A stretch of 64,000 nt of DNA from Jiangella aurantiaca. GTDB lineage: Bacteria; Actinomycetota; Actinomycetes; Jiangellales; Jiangellaceae. Shown here in pieces: positions 8,274 through 16,356 of this stretch. The position numbers and the translations under genes are program-made. The notes beneath the pieces are model-generated. The model did no database searches. It was not told where the DNA came from and saw nothing but the letters and a program-made list of their open reading frames with translations. Every line of letters starts with the position of its first letter. The first letter of the stretch is position 1. The stretch covers positions 62,001-126,000 of the forward strand of contig NZ_SMLB01000005.1 of NCBI RefSeq assembly GCF_004349105.1. The letters are read 5' to 3'.

Positions 8274-10916
8274 TCACGGCAGCCGCCGGGTGTACCAGTC
8301 CTGTCGCGCGGCCGGCGCCGCCACGCTGGCGGAGCCGTTGACGACCGCCAGCCCGGCCTCGCCGGCGAGCACCGGGTCCAGCTCGATCGAGCCGACCTCT
8401 GGCACCTCGTCGACCAGCCGCGACATGCGGTGCACGAGATCCTCGACCGCACCCAGGTCGGCCATGATGCCGCCGTGGTAGCCCATGAGCAAGGCGGCCG
8501 CCTTCACTTCGCGCACCATCTCCGCGGCGTCGCGGTCGGTGAGCGGCGGGATCCGGTACGAGCGATCCCCCAGCAGGTCCGACGCCACCCCGGACACGCC
8601 GAACGACACCACCGGGCCGAACATCGGGTCCTCCCAGGCCCGGATCGACACCGGCACGCCGCCCGGCGCCATCGGCTGCACGACGAACCCTGCCTCGGCC
8701 GGGTCGGACAGCGTCCGGGCCATCGTCGCCCAGGCGTCGCGCATCTCGTCCTCGGTGTCGATGTTGCGCCAGACGGCGGCGAGGTCGGGCCGATGCCGCA
8801 GCCGCGGCGACGTCGCCTTCAGCACCACCTCGCCGCCCAGCTCCCCCAGCGCCGCCAGCGCGGCGTCCAGCGTCGGCGCCGAAACCATCGGCAGCAGCTC
8901 GACGCCGTAGGCGGCCAGCAGCTCGCGCAGCCGCGCGGGATCCAGCTCGGCACCCGTGGCGGGGTCGGCGTGCGGCGCGCTCAGCACGCCCCGGGCCACC
9001 TTCCGGGCGCCCGCGGCGTCGCAGCCGTCCAGCCGCGGCACCTTGCCGTGGCTGCGCCGCCGCCACTCGGCGTACGCGGTGGCGTGGCCGAGCGCCCGGG
9101 CCGCCTCCTCGGGCGACGGGTACGACGGCACCCCGGCCGGCCCGCGCACGCCGCGCTGGCCTTGGAACGTCGTCACGACCGGCTTCCCGGCCGACGCGGC
9201 CACCTCGGCCAGCGCCGTGGCGACGTCCTGGCCGCCGGGCCCGTCGACGGCCGGCGCGTAGACGACGAGGACGGAGCTGACGGCGGGCTCGTCGACGAAC
9301 GTGCGCAGCGCCTTGCGGTAGTCGTCGGCCGTCGCGCCGGCGCCGAAGCCGACCGGGTCGCCGTAGACGTCCAGCCCGGCGCTGACTGCTGCGTCGGCGG
9401 CCAGCAGGCACAACGCGCCGGAGTTGCCCATGACGGCGACGGTCCGGCCGGTGGGCAGCGGCTGGAAGGCCAGCACCTGCGCGACGTCGAACATCTCCGG
9501 GATCGTGTCGACGAGGATGACCCCGGACTGCCGGAACATCGCGTCCAGCGCGTCGGCCGGCGCCTCGATCGGCCGGACGGTGTGCCCGAGCGGCACGCCC
9601 TGGGTGGACCGGCCGCTCTTCACCGCGACCACCGGCTTGACCTCGGCGACCGCGCGCGACAGCCGGGAGAACTTGCGCGGGTTGCCCAGCGACTCCAGGT
9701 ACAGCAGCACGACCTCGGTCGCGGGGTCGTCGCGCCAGTACTGCAGCAGGTCGTTGCCGGACACGTCGGCGCGGTTGCCAGCCGAGACGAAGGTCGACAC
9801 GCCCAGGCCGCGTGCGGCGCCGTCACCGAGGATCGCGCTGCCCAGCGCGCCGGACTGGGCGAAGAACCCGACCCTCCCGGCCGGCGGCAGCGTGGTCGCC
9901 AGCGACGCGTTCAGCGAGTACGCGGGATCGGTGTTGACGATGCCCAGGCAGTTCGGCCCGACGATGCGCATGCCGTGCGCCCGGGCCAGCCGGACCAGCT
10001 CGGCCTGCCGGGACCGGCCGACCGGCTCGCCCGTCTCGGCGAACCCGGACGACACGACGACCAGACCGCGCACGCCCTTCGCGGCGCAGTCGAGGACCAC
10101 CTCGGCGACGGCATCGGCGGGGACCGCGACCAGCGCGAGGTCGACCTCGCCGGGGACATCGCGGACGCTCTTGTAGGCCGGCAGGCCGGTGATCGCCGTC
10201 GCCTCGCGGTTGACCGCGTAGACCGGCCCGGTGAACCCGCCCAGCACGAGGTTGCGGACCAGCGTCTGGCCGATCTTCTCCCGCCATCGACTGGCGCCGA
10301 TGACGGCGACCGACCGTGGCGTCAGCAGCCGCTCGATGGAGCGCGCCTCGGCCCGGTGCTCGCGTGCGGCCATGACCTCGAGCGAACTGCCCGTCGGCGC
10401 GATCTCGAACTCGACATGGACGACGCCGTCCTCGTAGCTGTTGTCGACGGTGTAGCCGGCGTCGGCGAAGACCGTGATCATCTTGTGGTTGGCGGGCAGG
10501 ATGTCGGCGACGAACCGGCGCACGCCCCGCTCGCGGGCCGCCTGCGCCAGGTGCTCGAGCAGCACGCTGCCGACGCCGCGGCCCTGGTGCCCGTCCTCGA
10601 CCAGGAACGACACCTCGGCGTCAGTGCGGCTGAGCCGCTCGTACCGGCCGACGGCGATCATGTCGTCGCCGATGAGCAGGATCAGCGCCACGCGGTCGCG
10701 GTGGTCGACGTTCGTGAACCGCTCGATGTCGCGGCTGGTCAGCCTCGGGTACGGGGCGAAGAAGCGGTAGTACTTGGACCGGTCGCTGACGCGCGCGTAG
10801 AACTCGACCAGGCGTGCGGCGTCGGCCGGCACGATGGGCCGCAGGTGCGCCGTCGCGCCGTCTGACAGCACGACGTCGGCCTCCCAGTGCGCGGGATAGA
10901 CCGCCGCTTCGTCCAC
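8274..10916 (-). CDS. Bifunctional GNAT acetyltransferase / acyl-CoA synthetase (NDP-forming)-like protein
   Basis: 880 residues. An N-terminal GNAT domain (about 15-175) carries the acetyl-CoA loop QGRGVGS at 111-117. It is followed by a CoA-binding domain (PRSVAVIGAS near 200), a succinyl-CoA-ligase-like domain (GALCLLAADAAVSAGLDVYG) and a C-terminal ATP-grasp domain (from about 660, LKATSPRLRHRPDLAAV). This is the Pat/PatA type of protein lysine acetyltransferase, with GNAT placed first as in Streptomyces; such enzymes acetylate acyl-CoA synthetases and other proteins. The usual catalytic His of the synthetase part was not verified, so that half may be regulatory. GTG start chosen because a TAGCCT -10 box lies 6 bases before it. 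DUF5998 follows after 33 bases. Confidence 0.87.
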   Translation of the reverse strand: MDEAAVYPAHWEADVVLSDGATAHLRPIVPADAARLVEFYARVSDRSKYYRFFAPYPRLTSRDIERFTNVDHRDRVALILLIGDDMIAVGRYERLSRTDAEVSFLVEDGHQGRGVGSVLLEHLAQAARERGVRRFVADILPANHKMITVFADAGYTVDNSYEDGVVHVEFEIAPTGSSLEVMAAREHRAEARSIERLLTPRSVAVIGASRWREKIGQTLVRNLVLGGFTGPVYAVNREATAITGLPAYKSVRDVPGEVDLALVAVPADAVAEVVLDCAAKGVRGLVVVSSGFAETGEPVGRSRQAELVRLARAHGMRIVGPNCLGIVNTDPAYSLNASLATTLPPAGRVGFFAQSGALGSAILGDGAARGLGVSTFVSAGNRADVSGNDLLQYWRDDPATEVVLLYLESLGNPRKFSRLSRAVAEVKPVVAVKSGRSTQGVPLGHTVRPIEAPADALDAMFRQSGVILVDTIPEMFDVAQVLAFQPLPTGRTVAVMGNSGALCLLAADAAVSAGLDVYGDPVGFGAGATADDYRKALRTFVDEPAVSSVLVVYAPAVDGPGGQDVATALAEVAASAGKPVVTTFQGQRGVRGPAGVPSYPSPEEAARALGHATAYAEWRRRSHGKVPRLDGCDAAGARKVARGVLSAPHADPATGAELDPARLRELLAAYGVELLPMVSAPTLDAALAALGELGGEVVLKATSPRLRHRPDLAAVWRNIDTEDEMRDAWATMARTLSDPAEAGFVVQPMAPGGVPVSIRAWEDPMFGPVVSFGVSGVASDLLGDRSYRIPPLTDRDAAEMVREVKAAALLMGYHGGIMADLGAVEDLVHRMSRLVDEVPEVGSIELDPVLAGEAGLAVVNGSASVAAPAARQDWYTRRLP

Positions 10917-10922
10917 CGCACC

Positions 10923-10928
10923 AGGCTA
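10923..10928 (-). promoter_or_regulatory. -10 box for the acetyltransferase gene (leaderless type)
   Basis: On the minus strand TAGCCT stands 6 bases before the GTG start at 10916, with no ribosome binding site between them. Confidence 0.6.
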
Positions 10929-10942
10929 GCGGGGGCGCCCCG

Positions 10943-10991
10943 TGATCATGTTCCCTCGCGGTCGCTGACACGCCGCGAGGAAACATGATCA
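10943..10991. repeat. Large intergenic hairpin with GATC-containing arms between divergent genes
   Basis: TGATCATGTTCCCTCGCGG (10943-10961) is mirrored at 10973-10991 with 18 of 19 bases matching and an 11-base loop. It lies between two divergent start sites (10916 and 11018), so it could be an operator seen by both promoters or a member of a dispersed hairpin family (see 22765, 23707, 38395). Confidence 0.7.
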
Positions 10992-11003
10992 TGGGACTGT
11001 CGG

Positions 11004-11009
11004 TAGGTT
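11004..11009 (+). promoter_or_regulatory. -10 box for the oxidoreductase gene
   Basis: TAGGTT stands 8 bases before the ATG at 11018, with no ribosome binding site visible; this supports that start codon over the in-frame ATG at 10985, which lies inside the hairpin. Confidence 0.5.
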
Positions 11010-11017
11010 CCCATGCC

Positions 11018-11902
11018 ATGCGCTTCGGACTGGTCGGCACTGGACACTGGGCCCGGGTGGCCCACGCACCCGCACTAGCGGCGACGGAGGACGTCACGTT
11101 CACCGGCGTCTGGGGCCGCGACCCGGCGCGGACGGCGGCGCTCGCGGACGAGTTCGGCGTGCGGGCGTACGGCTCGTTCGACGAGCTGCTGGCCGACGCC
11201 GACGCCGTCGAGTTCTCCGTGCCCCCGGATGTGCAGGCCGAGTACGCCACGGCGGCGGCCACGGCCGGGAAGCACCTGCTGCTGGAGAAGCCGATCGCGC
11301 TCGACGCCGCCGGCGGTCGCGCGCTCACTGACGCCGCCGCGGCGTCCGGGGTGGCCAGCGTCGTGTTCTTCACCCAGCTCTTCCGGCCCGAGGTGCGCGA
11401 CTGGCTGGCGTCCCGCCGGGCCGCGGCGTCCGAGCACCCGTGGGAGGGCGGGACGGCGCTGACGCTGGGCTCCGTCCAGCGCGAGCACGGCGTCTTCTCC
11501 ACGCCCTGGCGGCTGGAGCGCGACGGCGGGCTCTGGGACCTCGGCCCGCACGCCCTCTCCATCCTGCTGAACGTGCTGGAGCCGGTCGAGACCGTCGCCG
11601 CGCACGAGGACCCGCTGGGCACCGTCCACCTCGTCCTCGGCCACCGCGGCGGCGCGTCCAGCACCGTCACCGTCTCGCAGAACGTTCCGGCGGCGGCCGG
11701 CCTCTCGTATGCGCGCGTGTGGGGCGGTGCCGGCCACGCCGTCCTGCCCGAGCAGCCCACCCCGGTCGTCGACGCGCTCAGCACAGCCATCGCTGAGCTG
11801 ACCGCCGCCGCGCGGCCCGGCGCGCCCGCGCATCCGCACGGGCTCGAGTTCGGCGCACGGGTCCTGGACGTCCTGGTCCGGGCCCAGGACCAGCTCGGCT
11901 GA
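11018..11902 (+). CDS. Gfo/Idh/MocA family NAD(P)-dependent oxidoreductase
   Basis: 294 residues. The N-terminal Rossmann fold shows LVGTGHWA near residues 5-12, the family signature LLLEKPIALD (catalytic Lys region) near 90, and the C-terminal substrate domain contains GGGLWDLGPH-like GGLWDLGPHAL. Length is slightly short for the family (usually 330-380). The family oxidises or reduces sugars, inositols and related compounds; the substrate here is not evident. The gene stands alone, divergent from the acetyltransferase and convergent with the haloperoxidase gene, from which it is separated by a strong hairpin. Confidence 0.85.
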   Translation: MRFGLVGTGHWARVAHAPALAATEDVTFTGVWGRDPARTAALADEFGVRAYGSFDELLADADAVEFSVPPDVQAEYATAAATAGKHLLLEKPIALDAAGGRALTDAAAASGVASVVFFTQLFRPEVRDWLASRRAAASEHPWEGGTALTLGSVQREHGVFSTPWRLERDGGLWDLGPHALSILLNVLEPVETVAAHEDPLGTVHLVLGHRGGASSTVTVSQNVPAAAGLSYARVWGGAGHAVLPEQPTPVVDALSTAIAELTAAARPGAPAHPHGLEFGARVLDVLVRAQDQLG

Positions 11903-11997
11903 GGCGGCCCGGCGCCAGCACCTCGGCCGGTCGGCGACGCATTCGCTCGCCGGCGGAGGCCCGGCTGCCCGGGCATGCGTCTCCGCCTCACAGACGG

Positions 11998-12035
11998 ATC
12001 GTCTGGAGCCGGCCATCAGACCGGCTCCAGACGAT
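11998..12035. terminator. Bidirectional hairpin terminator
   Basis: ATCGTCTGGAGCCGG (11998-12012) and its perfect complement at 12021-12035 with an 8-base loop. It sits between the stops of two convergent genes. No T-tract, as usual in actinomycetes. Confidence 0.75.
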
Positions 12036-12069
12036 GTCGTGTTCGGATCGGCAATTGATGAAGAGTTGA

Positions 12070-14577
12070 TCAGCCGAACGGGACTGGGACTGCGCTGAGT
12101 GTGCTCGTGCCGTTACCCAGCTGGCCATCGTTGGCGCCCCAGGCCCATGCTCTACTGCGGGAATCGAGGCTCAGTCCGTGGTCGAGACCAGCGCCAATGG
12201 CCGCCGCCTCGGTCAGGTTGGTGTCATCAACCTGAACTGGGATTGGGCTGTTCGTGCCGGAACCGTTTCCAAGCTGTCCTCTTGCGTTTTGTCCCCAACC
12301 AAGCAGTGTGCCGTCTGACAAGAGCAAGAGACTGTGCCTGTTGCCAGCAGCGATGCTAGTCCCGTCGCCGCCAACGGCAACGGTTACCGGGACCGAACTA
12401 CTGCTCCCAGACTGGCCGTTGTCGCCGAGCTGCCCGAAGATGTTCTCGCCCCATGCACTGACAGCACCGGTGCTGACGGCCAGGCTGTGTCCGCCTCCTG
12501 CGGCGACAGCGACCACGTCGGATAGCCCGCTCACTTGCACCGGCGTCAGGCGGTTGGTCGTGGTGCCGTCGCCAAGCCGGCCAGAACCGTTGTTGCCCCA
12601 TGCCCAGGCCGTGCCGTCCGCGCGCAGCGCCAGGCTGTGTGCAGCTCCTGCGGCGACAGCGACCACGTCGGATAGCCCGCTCACTTGCACCGGCGTCAGG
12701 CGGTTGGTCGTGGTGCCGTCGCCGAGCTGGCCGGAGCTGTTGTCGCCCCAGGCCCACACCTGGCCGCCGGAGTCCAGCGCCAGACTGTGGCCACCACCGG
12801 CCGCAACGGCAATTATGTCGGAGAGACCACTCACTGGAACTGGCGAGAGGCGGTCGGTGGTGGTTCCGTCGCCGAGCTGACCGTTGCCATTGACGCCGCT
12901 GGCGACGACGGTACCGTCGGGTTGCACGGCGAGGCTGTGTTCGTCGCCACCGTCGATGCGTTCGGATGGTGTTGGGATCGGCTGGATGCAATTCCAGTCG
13001 GGGCAGGTCTGGGTGTAGGTGAGGACGTTGCCGGTGAGCTGGTTGGCCAGCGCGGTGCCGGTGGCGATGCCGTCGTCGGCGTCGAACTGGTAGTGCACGC
13101 CCAGGTAGACGCGGCTGCGGGCGTTCTCCTCGGCGGCCTCGGTGAAGCTGTCGAACACGCGGGTGACGCCCTGCGCGTGCGGGTCGTCGGTGGTCAGCGT
13201 CAGCGGGAACGGGTTGATGAACGTCGTGGCGGCCGCGAACTCGTTGGTGAGCACCTGCGCCCAGGCCGCGCCGAAGGTGGCGTGTCCGGACACCCAGGCC
13301 GGGAAGCACGGCGAGAACGGCACCTCGCTGGCCGGGTTCAGCTCGGCGGTGCGTGACAGCGGCTGCCAGGTCGGGTCCGGGTTGGTGGCGTCGTTGTGGA
13401 TCGCCGTGACCGGTCGCCACAGATCCACGTTGGTGAGGTACTTCTGGTCCCACGCGGCGATACCGGCGTCGCCCAGGCCTAACGAGACCTGCGCGAACAG
13501 CCGGGCCACCCGGATGCCCTGCTGCGACCAGCGGGTGTCGAACTCGTCGGCGTTGCCGGTCAGCTCGGCCGCGGGCTGACCCTGGGCGACGATCTGGGTC
13601 GCCTCCAGCAGCTGCCCCGGCGGCTTGTAGGTGCCGTCGAGGTCGTTGGCCCAGAACCACGCCGCCTCGGTCTGATCCGCCGTGCGGTCACCGTTGAGTT
13701 CGGCATCGTCCGCGCCGAGCGCGCGGACCTCGGCCAGCTGCGCGGCGTACTCCGGACTGGCCAGCAACGCCGCGTAAGAGTCGTGCCCGGCCGGGCCGTC
13801 CTGCCGGAACTGCGAACCCGAGGTCATCGTGAACGGGTCCACGTTCCCCCAGTTCGGGGTGGCCGCCGCGGCCAGGTCCGGGCAGGCCGGGTCCTGCGTG
13901 GGCTCCCACGCCCCCGCCACCCCATCCAATGTGTAGGGCATCGGGTCCTGCGACCCGTCGTCGGCGCGCGCAGTGATCACAGCGTTCGCCACGAACGAGC
14001 CCAGCGCGTACGCCTCCTGCTGGAAGTCCGTCCCGTGCCGGGAGTTGAAGGCGTTCTGGATGAACGCCGCCTCGCTGGGCAGCGCCTCGATCAGGATGTC
14101 CCGGGCGGCGTAGCCGGCGGCCAGGTCCGCGTCCACCGACGTGGTGATGTCGGCGATGACCAGGTACGGTTCCCACCCGCACGCCTCAGCCGCGGGGGTG
14201 CCCGTGGCCAGCTGCCGCAGGTGGGCGAAGAACACCGAGTTCAGCGTGTCGAAGATGCCGATGTTCATCATCGCCGCGGCTCGCGCCAGCCGCGTCGGCG
14301 CCACACCCGTCGTCTCGGCGAACGCCTCGGTCAGCGTCTCGTTCCAGTAGTAGACCGTGCCGGCCTCGGTGGCCTGCGCGGCCTGGAACGGATCCGACGG
14401 ACACGACGTCGCCGTCGTGTTCGCCGCCGCGCGAGGCACTCCACCCGGGACGAGTGATGTCGCCAGCACACCGGCCAACGCCAGCACCACTGCGACCACG
14501 ACGCCCAGGCGCCGACGCGCCCGGGATCTCGACCACGCCGGCGCCATCCGCGCCGGCAGGTGAATCGGAATGGACAT
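12070..14577 (-). CDS. Secreted vanadium-dependent haloperoxidase fused to RCC1-type repeats
   Basis: About 835 residues. A signal peptide (RARRR then VVVAVVLALAGVLATSL, cleavage near AAA-N) leads into an all-alpha haloperoxidase/PAP2 domain with the vanadate-binding blocks QKYLTNVDLWRPVTAIH (about 378-392), FPAWVSGHATF (about 425-435) and SRVYLGVHYQFD (about 487-498). The usual Pro before SGH is Val here. From about residue 540, five to six RCC1 repeats follow (HSLAL...WAWGDNSSGQLGDGT), which should fold as a beta-propeller. The RCC1 half has visibly lower G+C than the enzyme half and contains a 79-bp exact DNA repeat. Start: GGAGG lies about 7 bases before the ATG at 14577, better than the ATG 12 codons upstream. 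Probable role: extracellular halogenation or peroxide chemistry, with the propeller for binding (inference). Confidence 0.87.
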   Translation of the reverse strand: MSIPIHLPARMAPAWSRSRARRRLGVVVAVVLALAGVLATSLVPGGVPRAAANTTATSCPSDPFQAAQATEAGTVYYWNETLTEAFAETTGVAPTRLARAAAMMNIGIFDTLNSVFFAHLRQLATGTPAAEACGWEPYLVIADITTSVDADLAAGYAARDILIEALPSEAAFIQNAFNSRHGTDFQQEAYALGSFVANAVITARADDGSQDPMPYTLDGVAGAWEPTQDPACPDLAAAATPNWGNVDPFTMTSGSQFRQDGPAGHDSYAALLASPEYAAQLAEVRALGADDAELNGDRTADQTEAAWFWANDLDGTYKPPGQLLEATQIVAQGQPAAELTGNADEFDTRWSQQGIRVARLFAQVSLGLGDAGIAAWDQKYLTNVDLWRPVTAIHNDATNPDPTWQPLSRTAELNPASEVPFSPCFPAWVSGHATFGAAWAQVLTNEFAAATTFINPFPLTLTTDDPHAQGVTRVFDSFTEAAEENARSRVYLGVHYQFDADDGIATGTALANQLTGNVLTYTQTCPDWNCIQPIPTPSERIDGGDEHSLAVQPDGTVVASGVNGNGQLGDGTTTDRLSPVPVSGLSDIIAVAAGGGHSLALDSGGQVWAWGDNSSGQLGDGTTTNRLTPVQVSGLSDVVAVAAGAAHSLALRADGTAWAWGNNGSGRLGDGTTTNRLTPVQVSGLSDVVAVAAGGGHSLAVSTGAVSAWGENIFGQLGDNGQSGSSSSVPVTVAVGGDGTSIAAGNRHSLLLLSDGTLLGWGQNARGQLGNGSGTNSPIPVQVDDTNLTEAAAIGAGLDHGLSLDSRSRAWAWGANDGQLGNGTSTLSAVPVPFG
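12495..12723 (-). repeat. 79-bp exact direct repeat inside the RCC1 region
   Basis: Positions 12495-12573 and 12645-12723 are identical base for base, 150 bases apart, equal to one 50-residue RCC1 unit. Silent positions also match, so the duplication or gene conversion is recent. Confidence 0.85.
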
Positions 14578-14919
14578 GACAACGCCTCCGATCAGGAGCA
14601 GCGATGTCCGCACCGGGCACCCGGCATACCGGCCGATCGGCCATCAACCCGCCCGCACGGACACTGACGCTGGCGATCCTGTGCAGGGGCGCGGCCTGCC
14701 GAGAATGATCTCGGCCAACCCCGGCCGACGCCGTCTGATTTCGGTCGCCGTCGGCGAAGGTCGGCCTCTTCCGGGCGACCCCGGCCACGACCGGCTGGCC
14801 GCCCCGCTACCGTCCGCGTGTAGCGCCGACGGGCGCGGCGTGACACACCCGCGGTGTGCGGCGATTCGCTGCCGACTCAGTGCACCACTCTGCGGGTGCA
14901 TAAAGGGTCATAAGGGGCA
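14578..14919. other. Intergenic stretch upstream of the haloperoxidase gene
   Basis: No convincing gene. It holds the ribosome binding site of the haloperoxidase gene, a perfect 12-base palindrome GGCCGATCGGCC at 14631-14642 that could be an operator, and a small dyad TGCACC/GGTGCA at 14881-14900. Confidence 0.5.
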
Positions 14920-14949
14920 TTTACAACCGTGGACGTGTCTGCGTATGAT
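14920..14949 (+). promoter_or_regulatory. Candidate promoter upstream of the truncated regulator
   Basis: TTTACA (14920-14925), an 18-base spacer and TATGAT (14944-14949) in a locally A+T-rich patch. The resulting leader to the ATG at 15157 would be about 200 bases, which is long. Confidence 0.4.
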
Positions 14950-15156
14950 CTTGAACCGTGGGCTTGTGCGGGACGTATACCGAGGCCACAGCCACGATCA
15001 GCGTCACATTGGGGGGATGTGCGGATGCCGGGAAATGACCTCGTGGAACCGCCGACTGCGACATGAATTGCGAGTGAGCAGTCCGTTTCGTTCCGCTGCG
15101 GTCGCCCGCCGCGGGCGCATCGATGACGGCGGCCTGGCTCAGGGGGGCGGACACCG

Positions 15157-16044
15157 ATGTACGAACGCCAGCACGGCGACGAGCTGGACTTCACCCGACC
15201 GGATCCCGCTCTTGCGCGAACCGGCGCGGATTTCATCGTCTACCTGAGACGGCTGAAGCTGTGGGCGGGCGATCCGTCCTTCCGCGAGCTCCAGCGACGA
15301 TCCGGGGTTCCGGCGAGCACGCTGTCCGACGCGCTCAATCGGAAGCTCGCGAGACTCCCGCGCCTGGATGTCATCCGCGCGTTCGTGAGCGCATGTGGTG
15401 TCGGCCTCGCCGACCAAGCCCGGTGGGTCGCCACGTGGCGCGCTCTTCGCCTCGAGGAAGCCGCCACCACCGAGTCGGCCTCGGCACGTCCGTCCACGAC
15501 GGCTTTCCACCGAGATCCGCGCGTCGTCGACCGCGACCACGCCATCGCACGGCTCGACGCCGTGCTCCGCGAACACCGGGCGGGTCGCCGACGGTCGCCG
15601 CTGGTGCTGATCACCGGGACCTCGACGGCCGCCGCCAGCGCGACCGCGCGGTCTTGGATGCGGCGCCAGTCGGCCACGTTCCCCGACGGCCGGCTCTACC
15701 TCGATCTTCGCAGCGCCGCCGGTGGAGCCGGCCACGCCGGATTGTCGATGCTCCTGCGTCAACTCGGCGTGCTCGAGGACGAGATCCCGGTGACACCGGA
15801 CGCCCGGGCCGGTCTCTACCGGTCGATCAGCCGGGAACGAACGTTCCTGGTGTTACTGGACAACGCCACCGACGCCGACCACCTCCGGCCGCTCCTGCCA
15901 GAGGGGCCGGCCTGCTACACCCTGATCACCAGCACCGCACCGCTGTTCACGCTCGCCTCCAGGCACGACGCCGTGCAGCTGTCCGTAGGTCGTGGCGACC
16001 AGGTCCGCGGCGACCGCGCGAGCACGGATCCCAGATCTGCATGA
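15157..16044 (+). CDS. Truncated HTH/NB-ARC-type regulator with a degenerate P-loop
   Basis: 295 residues. The N-terminal 90 residues form an XRE-like helix-turn-helix region (FRELQRRSGVPASTLSDALNRK). Residues 120-290 align by pattern with the NB-ARC ATPase of large actinobacterial transcriptional regulators: VLITGTS... in place of the Walker A strand, FPDGRLYLDLR, LLRQLGVLEDEIP, RTFLVLLDNATDADHLRPLLPEG and LITSTAPL. The Walker A consensus GxxGxGKT is gone (GTSTAAASATARS instead) and the helical and TPR repeats that normally follow are missing; the last 15 residues look like a frameshifted tail. RBS AGGGGGG precedes the ATG. It may still bind DNA but is unlikely to bind ATP normally; it may be a decaying gene. 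Confidence 0.7.
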   Translation: MYERQHGDELDFTRPDPALARTGADFIVYLRRLKLWAGDPSFRELQRRSGVPASTLSDALNRKLARLPRLDVIRAFVSACGVGLADQARWVATWRALRLEEAATTESASARPSTTAFHRDPRVVDRDHAIARLDAVLREHRAGRRRSPLVLITGTSTAAASATARSWMRRQSATFPDGRLYLDLRSAAGGAGHAGLSMLLRQLGVLEDEIPVTPDARAGLYRSISRERTFLVLLDNATDADHLRPLLPEGPACYTLITSTAPLFTLASRHDAVQLSVGRGDQVRGDRASTDPRSA

Positions 16045-16356
16045 ACTTGCCGTGCACGCATTGCGCCCGCACGTGCTCTGTACGTTGCCGTGCGACACAA
16101 CGGACAAATGTCGCCGCGATGAACGCCGTGAGCGCGGCTCACTCGTATCGTGTCGCTCAAGCGAACTCATGTCGACAAGTGGCTCCGAAATCCGGGCTAA
16201 ACCTTGACATGATCGTCATTTCCCGGAAAGAGTGCACGTCGTACCAAGTCTCCGACAGGAGTAGGGGGAGCATCTGTCGCTTCGGCTCGGTCTCCACAAC
16301 TGAATCCTGCGCACAGATCTCCTCATCATCCGCAGCATCCGCAGAGAGGAGCGCAC
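16045..16356. other. Lower-G+C intergenic stretch upstream of the secreted protein
   Basis: No gene seen. Contains TTGACA at 16204-16209 inside a small dyad (TGACATGATCGTCA) but no clear -10 partner, and the GAGAGGAG ribosome binding site for the next gene. It may include the lost 3' part of the NB-ARC-type gene, too decayed to read. Confidence 0.4.

Noticed and set aside
14570-15247. 225-codon plus-strand gene across the haloperoxidase upstream region
   Set aside because: It starts inside the haloperoxidase coding end, has no ribosome binding site and no motifs, and overlaps the better supported regulator gene.
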